This document shows positions 7,294 to 15,812 of a DNA stretch of 64,000 bases, piece by piece. This DNA comes from Bradyrhizobium sp. JYMT SZCCT0428 (lineage in GTDB: Bacteria > Pseudomonadota > Alphaproteobacteria > Rhizobiales > Xanthobacteraceae). The notes under the pieces are model-generated. The model saw only the letters and a list, made by a program, of their open reading frames with translations, was not told the DNA's origin and searched no databases. A program made the translations under genes and the position numbers. The number at the start of each line of letters is the position of its first letter. Within the stretch, counting starts at the first letter, position 1. The stretch covers positions 1-64,000 of the forward strand of contig NZ_JAFCLS010000042.1 in the NCBI RefSeq assembly GCF_018131075.1, written 5' to 3'.

Positions 7294-8568
7294 TCAAAGG
7301 TAGCGTTTCGGATCGAACGGCGCGACCGGGATCTCGGGTTCGCGACCGCCGATGAGTTGAGCCACAACGCGCCCGGTGCGGGCCGAACTCACCAGGCCGA
7401 CATGGCCGTGGCCAAAGGCATAGACGACATCGCGCGAGGCACTGGAATAGCCCAGGCACGGCCGGCCATCCGGCATACTCGGCCGGTGTCCGAGCCAGCT
7501 GCGAATCGCGGCCGGCGGCAGATCTTTCGGCAGTTTTGGAAACATGCCGAGCAGATGATCGCGCAGAATCTCCGCGCGTTTCCAGTTCGGCGCGGCCGCG
7601 AGCCCGGCGATCTCGACCTGGCCGGCGGCGCGCAGGCCGCGGTCGGTCCAGTTCACCACCATCTTGGCGTCGGAGGCCATCATCGATGTGCGCGGACCGG
7701 TCTCGGCGCTTTCGATCATGACGTGATAGCCGCTCTCGGTCTCCAGCGGCAGGCGGTCGCCGATCGACGCCGCCAGCGGCTTGGAATGGGCGCCGGCGGC
7801 AACCACCACCGCGTCGCAGGTCACTTCACCCTTGTCGGTCAGCACCGACACCGGCTTGCCGTTCGCCTGCCGCAGGCCCCTGGCCGTCGCAGCGACAAAT
7901 TCCGCGCCCAGCGAACGAGCGTGATCGGCGAGGGCCGCGACATAACCGCCAGGATCGCGGCAACGACCGGCTTCCTCGACCAACACGCCAAACTGATAGC
8001 GCGGATGCAGATCCGGCTCGCGCTGCCGCATCTCGTCTGCGGAGAGTTCCATCCAGGTCACGCCGACGCGCTTGCGGATGCTCCACCCCAGGGCATCGGC
8101 GTCGAACGCCGCGCGCGACGGATAGACGTGCATGACGCCCTGACGTTCGATCAGGTGACCAACGCCTGCTTCCTCGGCGAGCTTCCTGTGCAGGGCCGGT
8201 GCATCGATCAATAGCGGGCGGAGAGCGCGCGCCGTCGCCTCGACGCGTGCATCGGTCCAGCCCGAGAGCAGATACTGCACCAGCCAGGGCAACGCCTTCG
8301 GCAGATAGCTCCAGCGGACTGCGAGCGGGCCGAGTGGATCGCTCAGAAATTTCGGTACATTCTTCCAGGTTCCCGGCATGGCCGGCGGAATCACCGAATG
8401 TGTCGATAGCCAGCCGGCATTGCCATAGCTCGCCGCCTGTTCGCCACCCGGCGTTGCGGGCTCGATGACCGTGACGCGATGACCATCTCGCAGCAACTCG
8501 ATGGCGCTGATCACGCCGATGGCACCGGCTCCGATGATGGCGATGTGACGGCGGGCGGGCTCGGTCAT
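7294..8568 (-). CDS. FAD-dependent D-amino-acid dehydrogenase-like oxidoreductase (DadA/DAO family)
   Basis: The 424-aa flavoprotein has an N-terminal Rossmann FAD-binding motif IIGAGAIG (11-18), the DAO-fold substrate domain and a C-terminal FGHGHVGLVSS segment typical of DadA-like enzymes. These oxidise D-amino acids or N-substituted glycines to imino acids, passing electrons to quinone or oxygen. Its ATG overlaps the stop of the ThDP gene by four bases (TCAT on the plus strand, 8565-8568), suggesting translational coupling. The product, an imine, would be the substrate of the RidA encoded in the same operon. The substrate is not known. Confidence 0.85.
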   Translation of the reverse strand: MTEPARRHIAIIGAGAIGVISAIELLRDGHRVTVIEPATPGGEQAASYGNAGWLSTHSVIPPAMPGTWKNVPKFLSDPLGPLAVRWSYLPKALPWLVQYLLSGWTDARVEATARALRPLLIDAPALHRKLAEEAGVGHLIERQGVMHVYPSRAAFDADALGWSIRKRVGVTWMELSADEMRQREPDLHPRYQFGVLVEEAGRCRDPGGYVAALADHARSLGAEFVAATARGLRQANGKPVSVLTDKGEVTCDAVVVAAGAHSKPLAASIGDRLPLETESGYHVMIESAETGPRTSMMASDAKMVVNWTDRGLRAAGQVEIAGLAAAPNWKRAEILRDHLLGMFPKLPKDLPPAAIRSWLGHRPSMPDGRPCLGYSSASRDVVYAFGHGHVGLVSSARTGRVVAQLIGGREPEIPVAPFDPKRYL

Positions 8569-10241
8569 GGCGCTGCAACCTGCTGTGGCACGAAATCCTT
8601 CGCATGGGATTGCGCGCGCGGATCGAGCAGGCAGTGCAGGATCGCGGGCTTGCCGGAGGCCAGCGCGCGTTCGAATGCGGGTGCGAATTGCTCGGTCCGC
8701 TCGACCCGCTCGCCGTGACCGCCGAACGCCTTGGCATAGAGCGCGAAGTCCGGATTCTGCAATTGGGTGCCGATCACGCGGCCTGGATAGTCGCGCTCCT
8801 GATGCATGCGGATGGTGCCATACTGGGCGTTGTCGACGACGATCACGATAATCGCAGCAGCATATTGCGCGGCGGTCGCGAACTCCTGACCGTTCATCAG
8901 AAAACAGCCGTCGCCGGCAAACGCCACCACCACGCGCTCCGGATGCTGGCGCTTGGCGATCACGGCCGCCGGCACGCCATAGCCCATCGAGCCGGAAGTC
9001 GGCGCGAGCTGGGCGGCAAAGGTGTGAAAGCGATGAAAGCGATGCAGCCAGCCGGCATAGTTGCCGGCGCCGTTGCAGACGATGGCATCCTTCGGCAGCC
9101 GGTCGCGTAGCCAAGCCACCACTTCGCCGTACTGGAAGTCACCGGGCAGCGTGCGCGGCGTTGCGGTCCAGTCGAGATAGTCGGCGTGGGCTTTGGCAGC
9201 TTCGCCCGACCAGGCCGGCGGCGCGGTCGGCCTCAGTTCGTCGAGGGCGACAGCAAATGCCGCCGGGCTTGCCTGAATGGCGAGCTGTGGTTGATAGACG
9301 CGTCCGAGTTCTTCGGCGCCCGGATGGACATGAATCAGCGCCTGACGCGGCGAGGGGATCTCGAGCAGCGCATAAGACGACGACGGCATTTCCGACAGGC
9401 GGCCGCCGATCAGCAGGATGAGGTCGGCGTTGACGACGCGGCTCTTCAGACGGGCGTCCGGACCGATCCCGAGGTCGCCGGCGTAGTTCGGATGCTCCGC
9501 CGGAAACAGCGAAGCGCGGCGAAACGATGTGGTCACCGGCAGATCAAAGCGCTCGGCAAAGCGCGCGATGGCGGCACAACCCTCTGCGTCCCATCCCGAG
9601 CCGCCGAGGATGACGATCGGCCGCTTCGCCTTGGTCAGCATGCCGCCTAGCGCAGCGATATCGGCGGGCGCCGGCCAGGCTTTCGCCGGTTCGACGCGCG
9701 GCGCATCGACGGCCGCGGCCTGTTCGGTCAGCATGTTCTCGGGCAGCGAAATCACCACCGGGCCGGGGCGGCCCTGCATGGCGACGCGAAACGCTCGCGC
9801 CACCAATTCCGGAATGCGGTCGGGCCGGTCGATCTCGACCACCCATTTCGCCATCGTGCCGAACACTGCCTTGTAGTCGACTTCCTGGAACGCTTCGCGT
9901 TCACGCATGCCGGTGTCGACCTGACCGATGAACAGGATCATCGGCGTCGAATCCTGCATGGCAATGTGCACGCCATGGCTGGCATTGGTTGCACCCGGGC
10001 CGCGGGTGACGAAACAGATGCCGGGCCGTCCGGTCAGCTTGCCATAGGCCTCGGCCATCATCGCAGCGCCGCCTTCGGCGCGGCAGATCACGACGTCGAT
10101 CGGGCTGTCATGCAATGCATCCAGCGCGGCGAGATAGCTTTCGCCGGGCACGCAGGTGACGCGCTCGACGCCCTGCATGACGAGCTGGTCGATCAGGATC
10201 TGGCCGCCGGTGCGGCTGTTGATGAGTGGCTGCTTGGTCAT
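8565..10241 (-). CDS. Thiamine diphosphate-dependent enzyme (acetolactate synthase / decarboxylase-like)
   Basis: The 558-aa protein has the three-domain ThDP layout. The N-terminal pyrimidine-binding domain carries the activating Glu in CRAEGG (Glu56). The middle domain is at about 195-340. The C-terminal pyrophosphate domain has GDGCFLMNGQEF (443-454) and, 25-28 residues after GDG, VVDN. It resembles the IlvB-like group but has no small subunit gene beside it, so biosynthetic acetolactate synthesis is unlikely. It may decarboxylate or carboligate a 2-keto acid made by its neighbours. Start and stop overlap both flanking genes by four bases. Confidence 0.85.
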   Translation of the reverse strand: MTKQPLINSRTGGQILIDQLVMQGVERVTCVPGESYLAALDALHDSPIDVVICRAEGGAAMMAEAYGKLTGRPGICFVTRGPGATNASHGVHIAMQDSTPMILFIGQVDTGMREREAFQEVDYKAVFGTMAKWVVEIDRPDRIPELVARAFRVAMQGRPGPVVISLPENMLTEQAAAVDAPRVEPAKAWPAPADIAALGGMLTKAKRPIVILGGSGWDAEGCAAIARFAERFDLPVTTSFRRASLFPAEHPNYAGDLGIGPDARLKSRVVNADLILLIGGRLSEMPSSSYALLEIPSPRQALIHVHPGAEELGRVYQPQLAIQASPAAFAVALDELRPTAPPAWSGEAAKAHADYLDWTATPRTLPGDFQYGEVVAWLRDRLPKDAIVCNGAGNYAGWLHRFHRFHTFAAQLAPTSGSMGYGVPAAVIAKRQHPERVVVAFAGDGCFLMNGQEFATAAQYAAAIIVIVVDNAQYGTIRMHQERDYPGRVIGTQLQNPDFALYAKAFGGHGERVERTEQFAPAFERALASGKPAILHCLLDPRAQSHAKDFVPQQVAAP

Positions 10242-11504
10242 GACAACTCCATGGCGGCTGCCGAAATGCGTCCGATCGCCTCGATGAGGTTCGCTTCGGA
10301 AGCTGCATAGGACAAGCGGATGTATGGTGCGAGGCCAAAGCAGCTGCCAGGAACCACGGCGACATTATGCCGTTCGAGCAGATAGCGACACAACGCAGCG
10401 TCGCTGTCGATCACGCTGCCGTCGGCAGTGTGCCTGCCGATCAGTCCGGCGCAGTTTGCGAAAACATAGAAGGCGCCTTCCGGGCGACGGCAGCTGATGC
10501 CGTTGATGGCATTGAGCCCGTCGACCACGATATCGCGGCGCCGCTGGAACGCGATCCGGCGTTCAATCAGAAAATCCTGCGGTCCGGACAGTGCGGCGAT
10601 GGCCGCGGCTTGGCTGATCGACGACGGATTGGTGGTGCTCTGGCTCTGTACGACGGCCATGGCGGCGATCAGTTCCTTCGGGCCGCCGCCATAGCCGAGA
10701 CGCCAGCCGGTCATGGCGTAGGCCTTGGAGACGCCGTTCACGGTGAGCGTGCGGCTCCTCAGGCTGGGCTCGAGCTGGGCTGGAGTGACGAAAGGCAATC
10801 CGTCGTAGATGAGATGCTCATAGATATCGTCTGATATGAGCCAGACATGCGGATGGCGCTTCAGCACCTCAAGGATCGGTCGTAACTGGATCTCCGAATA
10901 GGCCGCCCCGGTCGGATTGGACGGCGAGTTCAGCAACAGCCAGCGGGTGCGCGGCGTGATTGCGGCTTCAAGATCGCCGGCGTCGAGGCGAAAGCCGTTC
11001 TCCTCACGGCAGGTCACATTGATCGGCGTGCCGTCGGCGATCAGCACCATGTCGGTAGCTGGTCCAGTAGGGTGCGGCGAGGATCACCTCATCCCCCGCA
11101 CTCAGCGTCGCCATGAAGGCGTTGTGAATGATTTGCTTGGCGCCGGCACCGGCGGTGATCTCGTCGGCGGCGTAGTTCAGTCCGTTCTCGCGGCTGAACT
11201 TGCCGGCGATCGCCGCCTTCAGCTCTGCGGTGCCGTCGAGCACGGTATATTTGGTCTGGCCGGCGCGAATGGCCTGTTCGGCCGCCGCCTTGGCGTGATC
11301 AGGCGTATCGAAATCGGGTTCGCCGGCGCCGAGCACGATGACGGGCCGGCCCTCGCGCTTCAGACGGGTGGCGATGGCTCCGATCCGCAGGATTTCCGAG
11401 ACACCGATAGAGCGAAGGCGCGGCGCCGGACGGAAGCCAGACTCGACCGATGCCAAGGGTGACATCAAGGGTGACATCGAAAGCGCATTTGACGAGAATG
11501 ACAT
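10238..11504 (-). pseudogene. Class I/II aminotransferase, frameshifted
   Basis: A PLP-dependent aspartate-aminotransferase-family enzyme is split in two frames. The N-terminal part (11504 to about 11051) has GAGEPDFDTP, AGAKQII and APYWTSY. The rest (about 11050 to 10238) resumes at DMVLIADGTP and contains NSPSNPTG, SDDIYEHL and the PLP lysine in NGVSKAYAMTGWR. The expected APYWTSYPDM reads APYWTSYRHG, so about two bases are missing, or one is extra, near 11051-11058. GGAGG precedes the ATG at 11504. Its stop overlaps the ThDP start by four bases. It is either a genuine null allele or a sequencing error; all active-site motifs are otherwise intact. Confidence 0.85.
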
Positions 11505-11543
11505 GGAACCTCCATACGGCGGCGCCGTGGTTCTGGCGCGAAA

Positions 11544-11894
11544 TCAGCGCGCCGCGATCACCACGATTTCGACGCGATAAGCGGGATCGGCCAGTTCGAT
11601 CTTGCCGCAGCAGCGCGTCGGCGTGTCGCCCGGCACCACCCAGGCGTCGTAAACAGCGTTCATGCCTTCGAAATCGTCCATGCTCTTCAGCCAGATCTGC
11701 ACGCTGAGTGCGCGCGACTTGTCGGTGCCGGCCCGCGCCAGCATGTCGTCGACCTTGGCCAGCGCCTGGCGGGTCTGGCTGGCAATATCCCCGCTCTTGT
11801 CGTCGGCCACTTGGCCGGCGAGGAAAACCAGATCGCCAAACACGGAGGCGCGGCTGCGCCGGGCGTTCTGATCGATGCGAACGATGCTCGACAT
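11544..11894 (-). CDS. RidA family enamine/imine deaminase
   Basis: The 116-aa protein matches the YjgF/YER057c/UK114 fold, with the typical GDLVFLAGQVADD segment, the alternating SVQIWLKSM strand and a C-terminal VEIVVIAAR. RidA proteins hydrolyse reactive 2-aminoacrylate and other imines to keto acids. The start is set by the ribosome site: AGAAGGA lies nine bases before the ATG at 11894, but directly abuts the ATG at 11903. The catalytic Arg common in RidA (usually in a CTRxx context) appears as PTRCCG. It lies between the 2-hydroxyacid dehydrogenase and the aminotransferase, 40 bp before the latter. Confidence 0.88.
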   Translation of the reverse strand: MSSIVRIDQNARRSRASVFGDLVFLAGQVADDKSGDIASQTRQALAKVDDMLARAGTDKSRALSVQIWLKSMDDFEGMNAVYDAWVVPGDTPTRCCGKIELADPAYRVEIVVIAAR

Positions 11895-11917
11895 GGACGT
11901 CATTCCTTCTGCAATTT

Positions 11918-12835
11918 TCAACGGTCCGTGGTGACGATGCGGCGGCAGTGATCGAGCGCCGCCCCAATGAGATTGTCGCTAGCCTCCGGCGTACGGAATG
12001 CGGAGTGGGCGGACAGCGTGACGTTTGGCAGCGTGGTCAGCACGTGCCTGGCCGGCAGCGGTTCGGTGACGAACACATCGAGGCCGGCGTGACCGATCTG
12101 CCCGGAGCGCAGCGCCTCGACCATGGCGGCTTCGTCGACCACGGCGCCGCGGGCGGTGTTGATCAGGATCGCGCCTGGACGCATCGCTGCAATGCGCTCT
12201 GCAGACAGGAAATCCTTGGTATCGTCATTGAGCAGCAGATGCAGCGAGACGACGTGACTTTCGGCGAGCAACCGCTCCAGCGTCACGAACTCGACGCCAG
12301 GATGCGTCTTCGGTGTGCGATTCCACGCCAGCACCTTCATGCCGGAGCCGGCTGCGATCCGCGCCACCTGCGCGGCGATGCCGCCAAAGCCGATCAGGCC
12401 GATGGTCTTGCCGGTCAGTTCGATGCCATCGCTGCGCAGCCAGTTGCCGGCGCGCATCTCTCGGTCCATCCGCGCAAAACCCCTGGCGGCGGCCCACATC
12501 AGCGCGATGGCGCATTCGGCCACCGCGGTGTCGCCGTAGCCCTTGATGATGTGCACGGCAATACCGAGTTCGGCGAGCGCCTCCGGGTTCATGTAGCTGC
12601 GGGCGCCGGTGCCGAGAAACACCACGTGCTTCAGGCCTTTGCATTGCCCGGCGATCTCCGCCGGCAGGTGGGTATGGTCGATGATCGCGATCTCGGCCCC
12701 GCCGAGCACGGACGGCAGTTGCTGCGGCGTTACCGACGCATCGCGGTTGACGATCACCTTGGGGTCATCCGCGCGCACCAGTCTTTCGGTGACCGCAGCA
12801 AGGGTTTCATTGGCGTCGACGAATACGGCTCGCAA
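11918..12835 (-). CDS. D-isomer-specific 2-hydroxyacid dehydrogenase
   Basis: The 305-aa NAD(P)-dependent enzyme has the Rossmann motif GLIGFGGIA (about 146-154), the substrate-binding Arg in INTARG, the acid partner in DVFVTEPLP and the catalytic His in LSAHSAFRT. It would reduce a 2-keto acid or oxidise a D-2-hydroxy acid. The best start is TTG at 12835: AAGGAG sits six bases upstream, and the family-like sequence begins there (RAVFVDANE). It is the first gene of the leftward operon. Specific substrate unknown; phosphoglycerate and glyoxylate reductases belong to the same family. Confidence 0.85.
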   Translation of the reverse strand: MRAVFVDANETLAAVTERLVRADDPKVIVNRDASVTPQQLPSVLGGAEIAIIDHTHLPAEIAGQCKGLKHVVFLGTGARSYMNPEALAELGIAVHIIKGYGDTAVAECAIALMWAAARGFARMDREMRAGNWLRSDGIELTGKTIGLIGFGGIAAQVARIAAGSGMKVLAWNRTPKTHPGVEFVTLERLLAESHVVSLHLLLNDDTKDFLSAERIAAMRPGAILINTARGAVVDEAAMVEALRSGQIGHAGLDVFVTEPLPARHVLTTLPNVTLSAHSAFRTPEASDNLIGAALDHCRRIVTTDR

Positions 12836-13176
12836 CGGTCTCTCCTTCAATCATCCAAAAGCTGATCAATTTCGGCCAGGCTGGGCCGGGCAGGCGGCGC
12901 GACGATCGGCAGTCGTTCGTCGGCGTCGCGGCTAACTGCGCTCACTACTGTATTCAGAATTGAATTCCAAAGGCAAGCGGGATTTGTCGCGCCGCAACGC
13001 GTCCAAACTGAGCCATTTTTCAGCTATTGCGTATAAATTGGGCGGCGATTTGGAGCTGCCGTAGCCATAGTCATTTTTATAAAATCCCGTCTTGCATTTC
13101 ATCCTGAATACAGAAATAGTTTGGGCGGGCCCGTGGGCAGGAACGCCGAGGGCAAGATTTCAGCGGGGTTCAGACC
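12836..13176. promoter_or_regulatory. Divergent control region of the catabolic and ABC-transporter operons
   Basis: There is no gene in these 341 bases. They contain CTGTATTCAG (12948-12957) and its exact inverse CTGAATACAG (13104-13113), 147 bp apart, each facing one of the divergent operons. The first is part of a larger inverted repeat ATTCA-GAAT-TGAAT (12952-12965). The same core appears upstream of the gntR gene at about 6.41 kb. The simplest reading is paired operators for the cluster's GntR regulator, perhaps with looping. Confidence 0.5.
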
Positions 13177-14019
13177 ATGAATCGTAGGGAAGCCTTCACG
13201 AGCGTTGCATTGGCCGGTGTTGCTATCGCCGCCGGAGTTGACCTAGCTGCTGCCCAGTCGGGAGCTCCGGGCTCCACGCTGGAGCGCATCAAGCGAAGCG
13301 GTGTGCTGCGCGTTGCCGTCATCGTCGGCTAGGAGCCGTACTTCCACAAGGATTTGCCGACCGGCAAATGGTCGGGCGCCTGCATCGACATGGCGAACGA
13401 CATCGCCGCCAAGTTGAGCGCAAAAGTAGAGACCGTTGAATCGACCTGGGGTAACCAGATTCTGGACCTGCAAGGCGACAAGGTGGATCTCGCTTTTGCG
13501 GTAAACCCGACGCCGGAACGCGCGCTGGTGATCGACTTTTCGACTCCCATCCTGGTCCACTCCTTCACGGTCATTACCCGCAAGGGCTTTGCCAAGCCGC
13601 AGACCTGGCAAGAGATCAACAAACCCGAGGTCAAGATCGCCGTCGACATCGGCTCCACCCATGAGATGATCGCACGACGCTATTGTCCCAAGGCTACGAT
13701 CCTCGGGTTCAAGAATCGCGATGAGGCGATCCTGGCGGTCGCAACCGGCCGCGCCGATTGCAACGTCTCGCTCGCCGTGCTCGCCGTCTCAACGCTGAAG
13801 AAGAATCCGAATCTCGGGGAACTGGTGATCCCGCGGCCGCTGCTGACACTGCCGACCAACATGGGCATTCGCGCTGAGTCCGATCGCCGTTACAAGGACT
13901 TTCTCAGCGCCTGGGCGGACTATAACCGGGCCATGGGTCAGACCCGGGAATGGATGCTGAAGGGCTTTGAGGCCATTGGCCTCGCGGCGGATGACATTCC
14001 GCCCGAAGTTCAGTTCTGA
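13177..14019 (+). pseudogene. Polar amino-acid ABC transporter substrate-binding protein with in-frame amber codon
   Basis: Reading from the ATG at 13177 gives a signal peptide (MNRREAFTSVALAGVAIAAG, ending in LAAAQ) and the typical start of a family 3 binding protein (LERIKRSGVLRVAVIVG). Codon 52 is TAG (13330-13332). The same frame then continues EPYFHKDLPTGKWSG through to the stop at 14017-14019 with intact family sequence (CIDMANDIAAKL, IDFSTPILV). A CAG-to-TAG change would explain it. If real, the importer lacks its periplasmic receptor unless the codon is suppressed or an internal start makes a leaderless fragment. The permease and ATPase genes downstream are intact. Confidence 0.88.
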
Positions 14020-14032
14020 CGAGACATCAACG

Positions 14033-14695
14033 ATGTATGTGTGGGACTTCGCAGCGCTCAGGCCGTATTGGGGGCTGATCTGGCAAGGGCTCGGTGTCAC
14101 CGTGATTTACACGCTGGTCACCGTTCTCGCCGGTCTCGCAATCGGCCTCGCCGTTGGTATCCTGCGCACCGCCGGACCGCGCTGGGTTTCGATCCCGCTG
14201 CGCGCCTACATCGAGGTGTTTCGCTGTACGCCACTGCTGGTCCAGTTGGTCTGGGTCTACTATGCCCTGCCGGTTCTGATCGGTGTTGACATGTCGGCGA
14301 CCACGGCCTGCTTCCTGACACTCTCGCTGTATGCCGGCTCGTTCTATGCCGAGATCTTTCGTGGCGGCATCGAGGCCATTGATCGAGGTCAGTGGGAGGC
14401 CGGTCACGCGATCGGCATGCAACAGAGCAAGATTTTTCGGCGCATCATCCTGCCGCAGGCGATTCAGGTGATGGTCCCGTCGCTGATCAACCAGACCATC
14501 ATGCAGCTGAAAAACACCTCGCTGGTGTCGACCGTCGCGGTCGGCGATCTGCTCTATCAGGGATCGGTGATAACGGCGGCGAGCTATCGGCCGCTGGAGG
14601 TCTATACCACGATTGCCGTGCTTTACTTCGTGGTGCTGTTTCCGCTTACCCTTGTCGCCGATCAGGTTGAGCAGCGCATGGGGGCACACCGATGA
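14033..14695 (+). CDS. Amino-acid ABC transporter permease (HisM/GlnP type)
   Basis: The 220-aa inner-membrane protein has five or so hydrophobic segments and the cytoplasmic EAA loop (EAGHAIGM...IFRRIILPQA) that docks onto the ATPase. It also has the VFRCTPLLVQL segment characteristic of His/Glu/polar amino-acid permeases. The start chosen is ATG at 14033, 14 bases after the binding-protein stop; an extension would run back into that gene. Only one permease gene is present, so it would act as a homodimer. It overlaps the ATPase gene by four bases (ATGA). Confidence 0.92.
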   Translation: MYVWDFAALRPYWGLIWQGLGVTVIYTLVTVLAGLAIGLAVGILRTAGPRWVSIPLRAYIEVFRCTPLLVQLVWVYYALPVLIGVDMSATTACFLTLSLYAGSFYAEIFRGGIEAIDRGQWEAGHAIGMQQSKIFRRIILPQAIQVMVPSLINQTIMQLKNTSLVSTVAVGDLLYQGSVITAASYRPLEVYTTIAVLYFVVLFPLTLVADQVEQRMGAHR

Positions 14696-15495
14696 CGCAA
14701 GCGCCTCCGATTCTCGTCGCAAGCAATATCCAGAAGGCTTTCGGCACCAACCAAGTGTTGAAAGGCGTATCTCTCTCGGTTGCGCGCGGCGAGGTCGTGA
14801 CGTTGATCGGCGCCAGCGGCTCCGGCAAGTCGACGTTCCTGCGCTGCTTGAATTTGCTTGAATTGCCGCAGAATGGTGAACTCGCGATCGGCTCCCATCA
14901 CTTCGCATTCGGCGATGGCAAGCGAGGGCCGGACAAGACCCGGCTCGCACTGCTGCGCCGCGATGTCGGCATGGTATTCCAGCACTTCAATCTGTTCCCG
15001 CACATGTCGGCGCTCGACAACGTTATCGAAGGTCCGGTGCAGGTGAAGAACATGGCCAGGGCCGAGGCGAAAGAACTTGGTCGCGACCTGCTGGCCAAGG
15101 TCGGGCTGGCGGACAAGGCAGATAGTTTTCCGAGCCGGCTGTCCGGCGGGCAAAAGCAGCGTGTGGCGATTGCGCGTGCGCTTGCCATGAAGCCCGATGT
15201 GATGCTGTTCGACGAGGTGACCTCGGCGCTCGATCCGGAACTTGTGGCAGAGGTTCTTGCGGTGATCAGCAAGCTCGCCGCCGACGGCATGACCATGATC
15301 CTGGTCACCCACGAAATGGCGTTCGCCGCCGACGTGTCCAATCGGGTCGGGTTCATGAGCGAGGGCGTGATGGCGGAGATCGGCGCCGCCGCGAGCGTGA
15401 TCCATCGGCCGCAAAATCCCCGGCTGATTGCGTTCCTGAATCGATTTCACCAGCGAACGATTGTGCCGAATACGGGGGGCGTCATCGCGCCTTGA
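14692..15495 (+). CDS. Amino-acid ABC transporter ATP-binding protein
   Basis: The 267-aa ATPase has Walker A GASGSGKST (40-48), the signature LSGGQKQR, Walker B VMLFDEVTSALDPE and the switch His in LVTHEMAF, in the order of GlnQ/HisP proteins. It drives the importer whose permease overlaps it by four bases. It also carries the usual Q-loop region MVFQHFNLFPH. Function as an importer ATPase is secure; the amino acid moved is not. The cluster context suggests the substrate of the divergent racemase/dehydrogenase genes. Confidence 0.95.
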   Translation: MTQAPPILVASNIQKAFGTNQVLKGVSLSVARGEVVTLIGASGSGKSTFLRCLNLLELPQNGELAIGSHHFAFGDGKRGPDKTRLALLRRDVGMVFQHFNLFPHMSALDNVIEGPVQVKNMARAEAKELGRDLLAKVGLADKADSFPSRLSGGQKQRVAIARALAMKPDVMLFDEVTSALDPELVAEVLAVISKLAADGMTMILVTHEMAFAADVSNRVGFMSEGVMAEIGAAASVIHRPQNPRLIAFLNRFHQRTIVPNTGGVIAP

Positions 15496-15812
15496 ATGTC
15501 GACCACCAGCGCGTGTCGGTATCGGCGGTTGTGCCTCCGGGATTTGAACCCACTATTCGACAAGTTTTTTACGCTTTAGGCGGACGATCGAAGGAAATTT
15601 CGCAGATCTGTGTTGTTGGGGAAAGGCGGTAGCGGTCTCTCGTATCGTCAATCGCCCCTATAGAACCGGCGGGGAACGTGGGCTTCCCGGCTGATTCGGA
15701 CAGCCTGGCTTTGATCTCGATGGAGAACGCCAGGCGCATCGAAGGCGTTGGCCACAGTCCTGAGCGGGATTTTGTGCTAGTTCTGTGAACTCATCAGCAA
15801 ACGTCTTGTAGC
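15496..15812. other. Intergenic stretch with a tRNA-like T-arm fragment
   Basis: No gene was found in 317 bases. At 15533-15552 the minus strand reads GTGGGTTCAAATCCCGGAGG. This resembles the T-arm and 3' end of a tRNA, but no cloverleaf can be completed and there is no CCA. It could be an attachment-site remnant of an element that once used a tRNA gene. No integrase gene lies nearby, so this is weak. Confidence 0.3.

Noticed and set aside
7265..7459. N-terminal extension of the racemase by 65 residues
   Set aside because: The extension is Arg/Pro-rich, overlaps the DadA-like gene and removes the normal start MTAHSSPVLTPR; the shorter form has family length.
8565..10241. Calling the ThDP enzyme IlvB (acetohydroxyacid synthase large subunit)
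   Set aside because: No small subunit gene is present and the operon is catabolic in character, so only the ThDP family is claimed.
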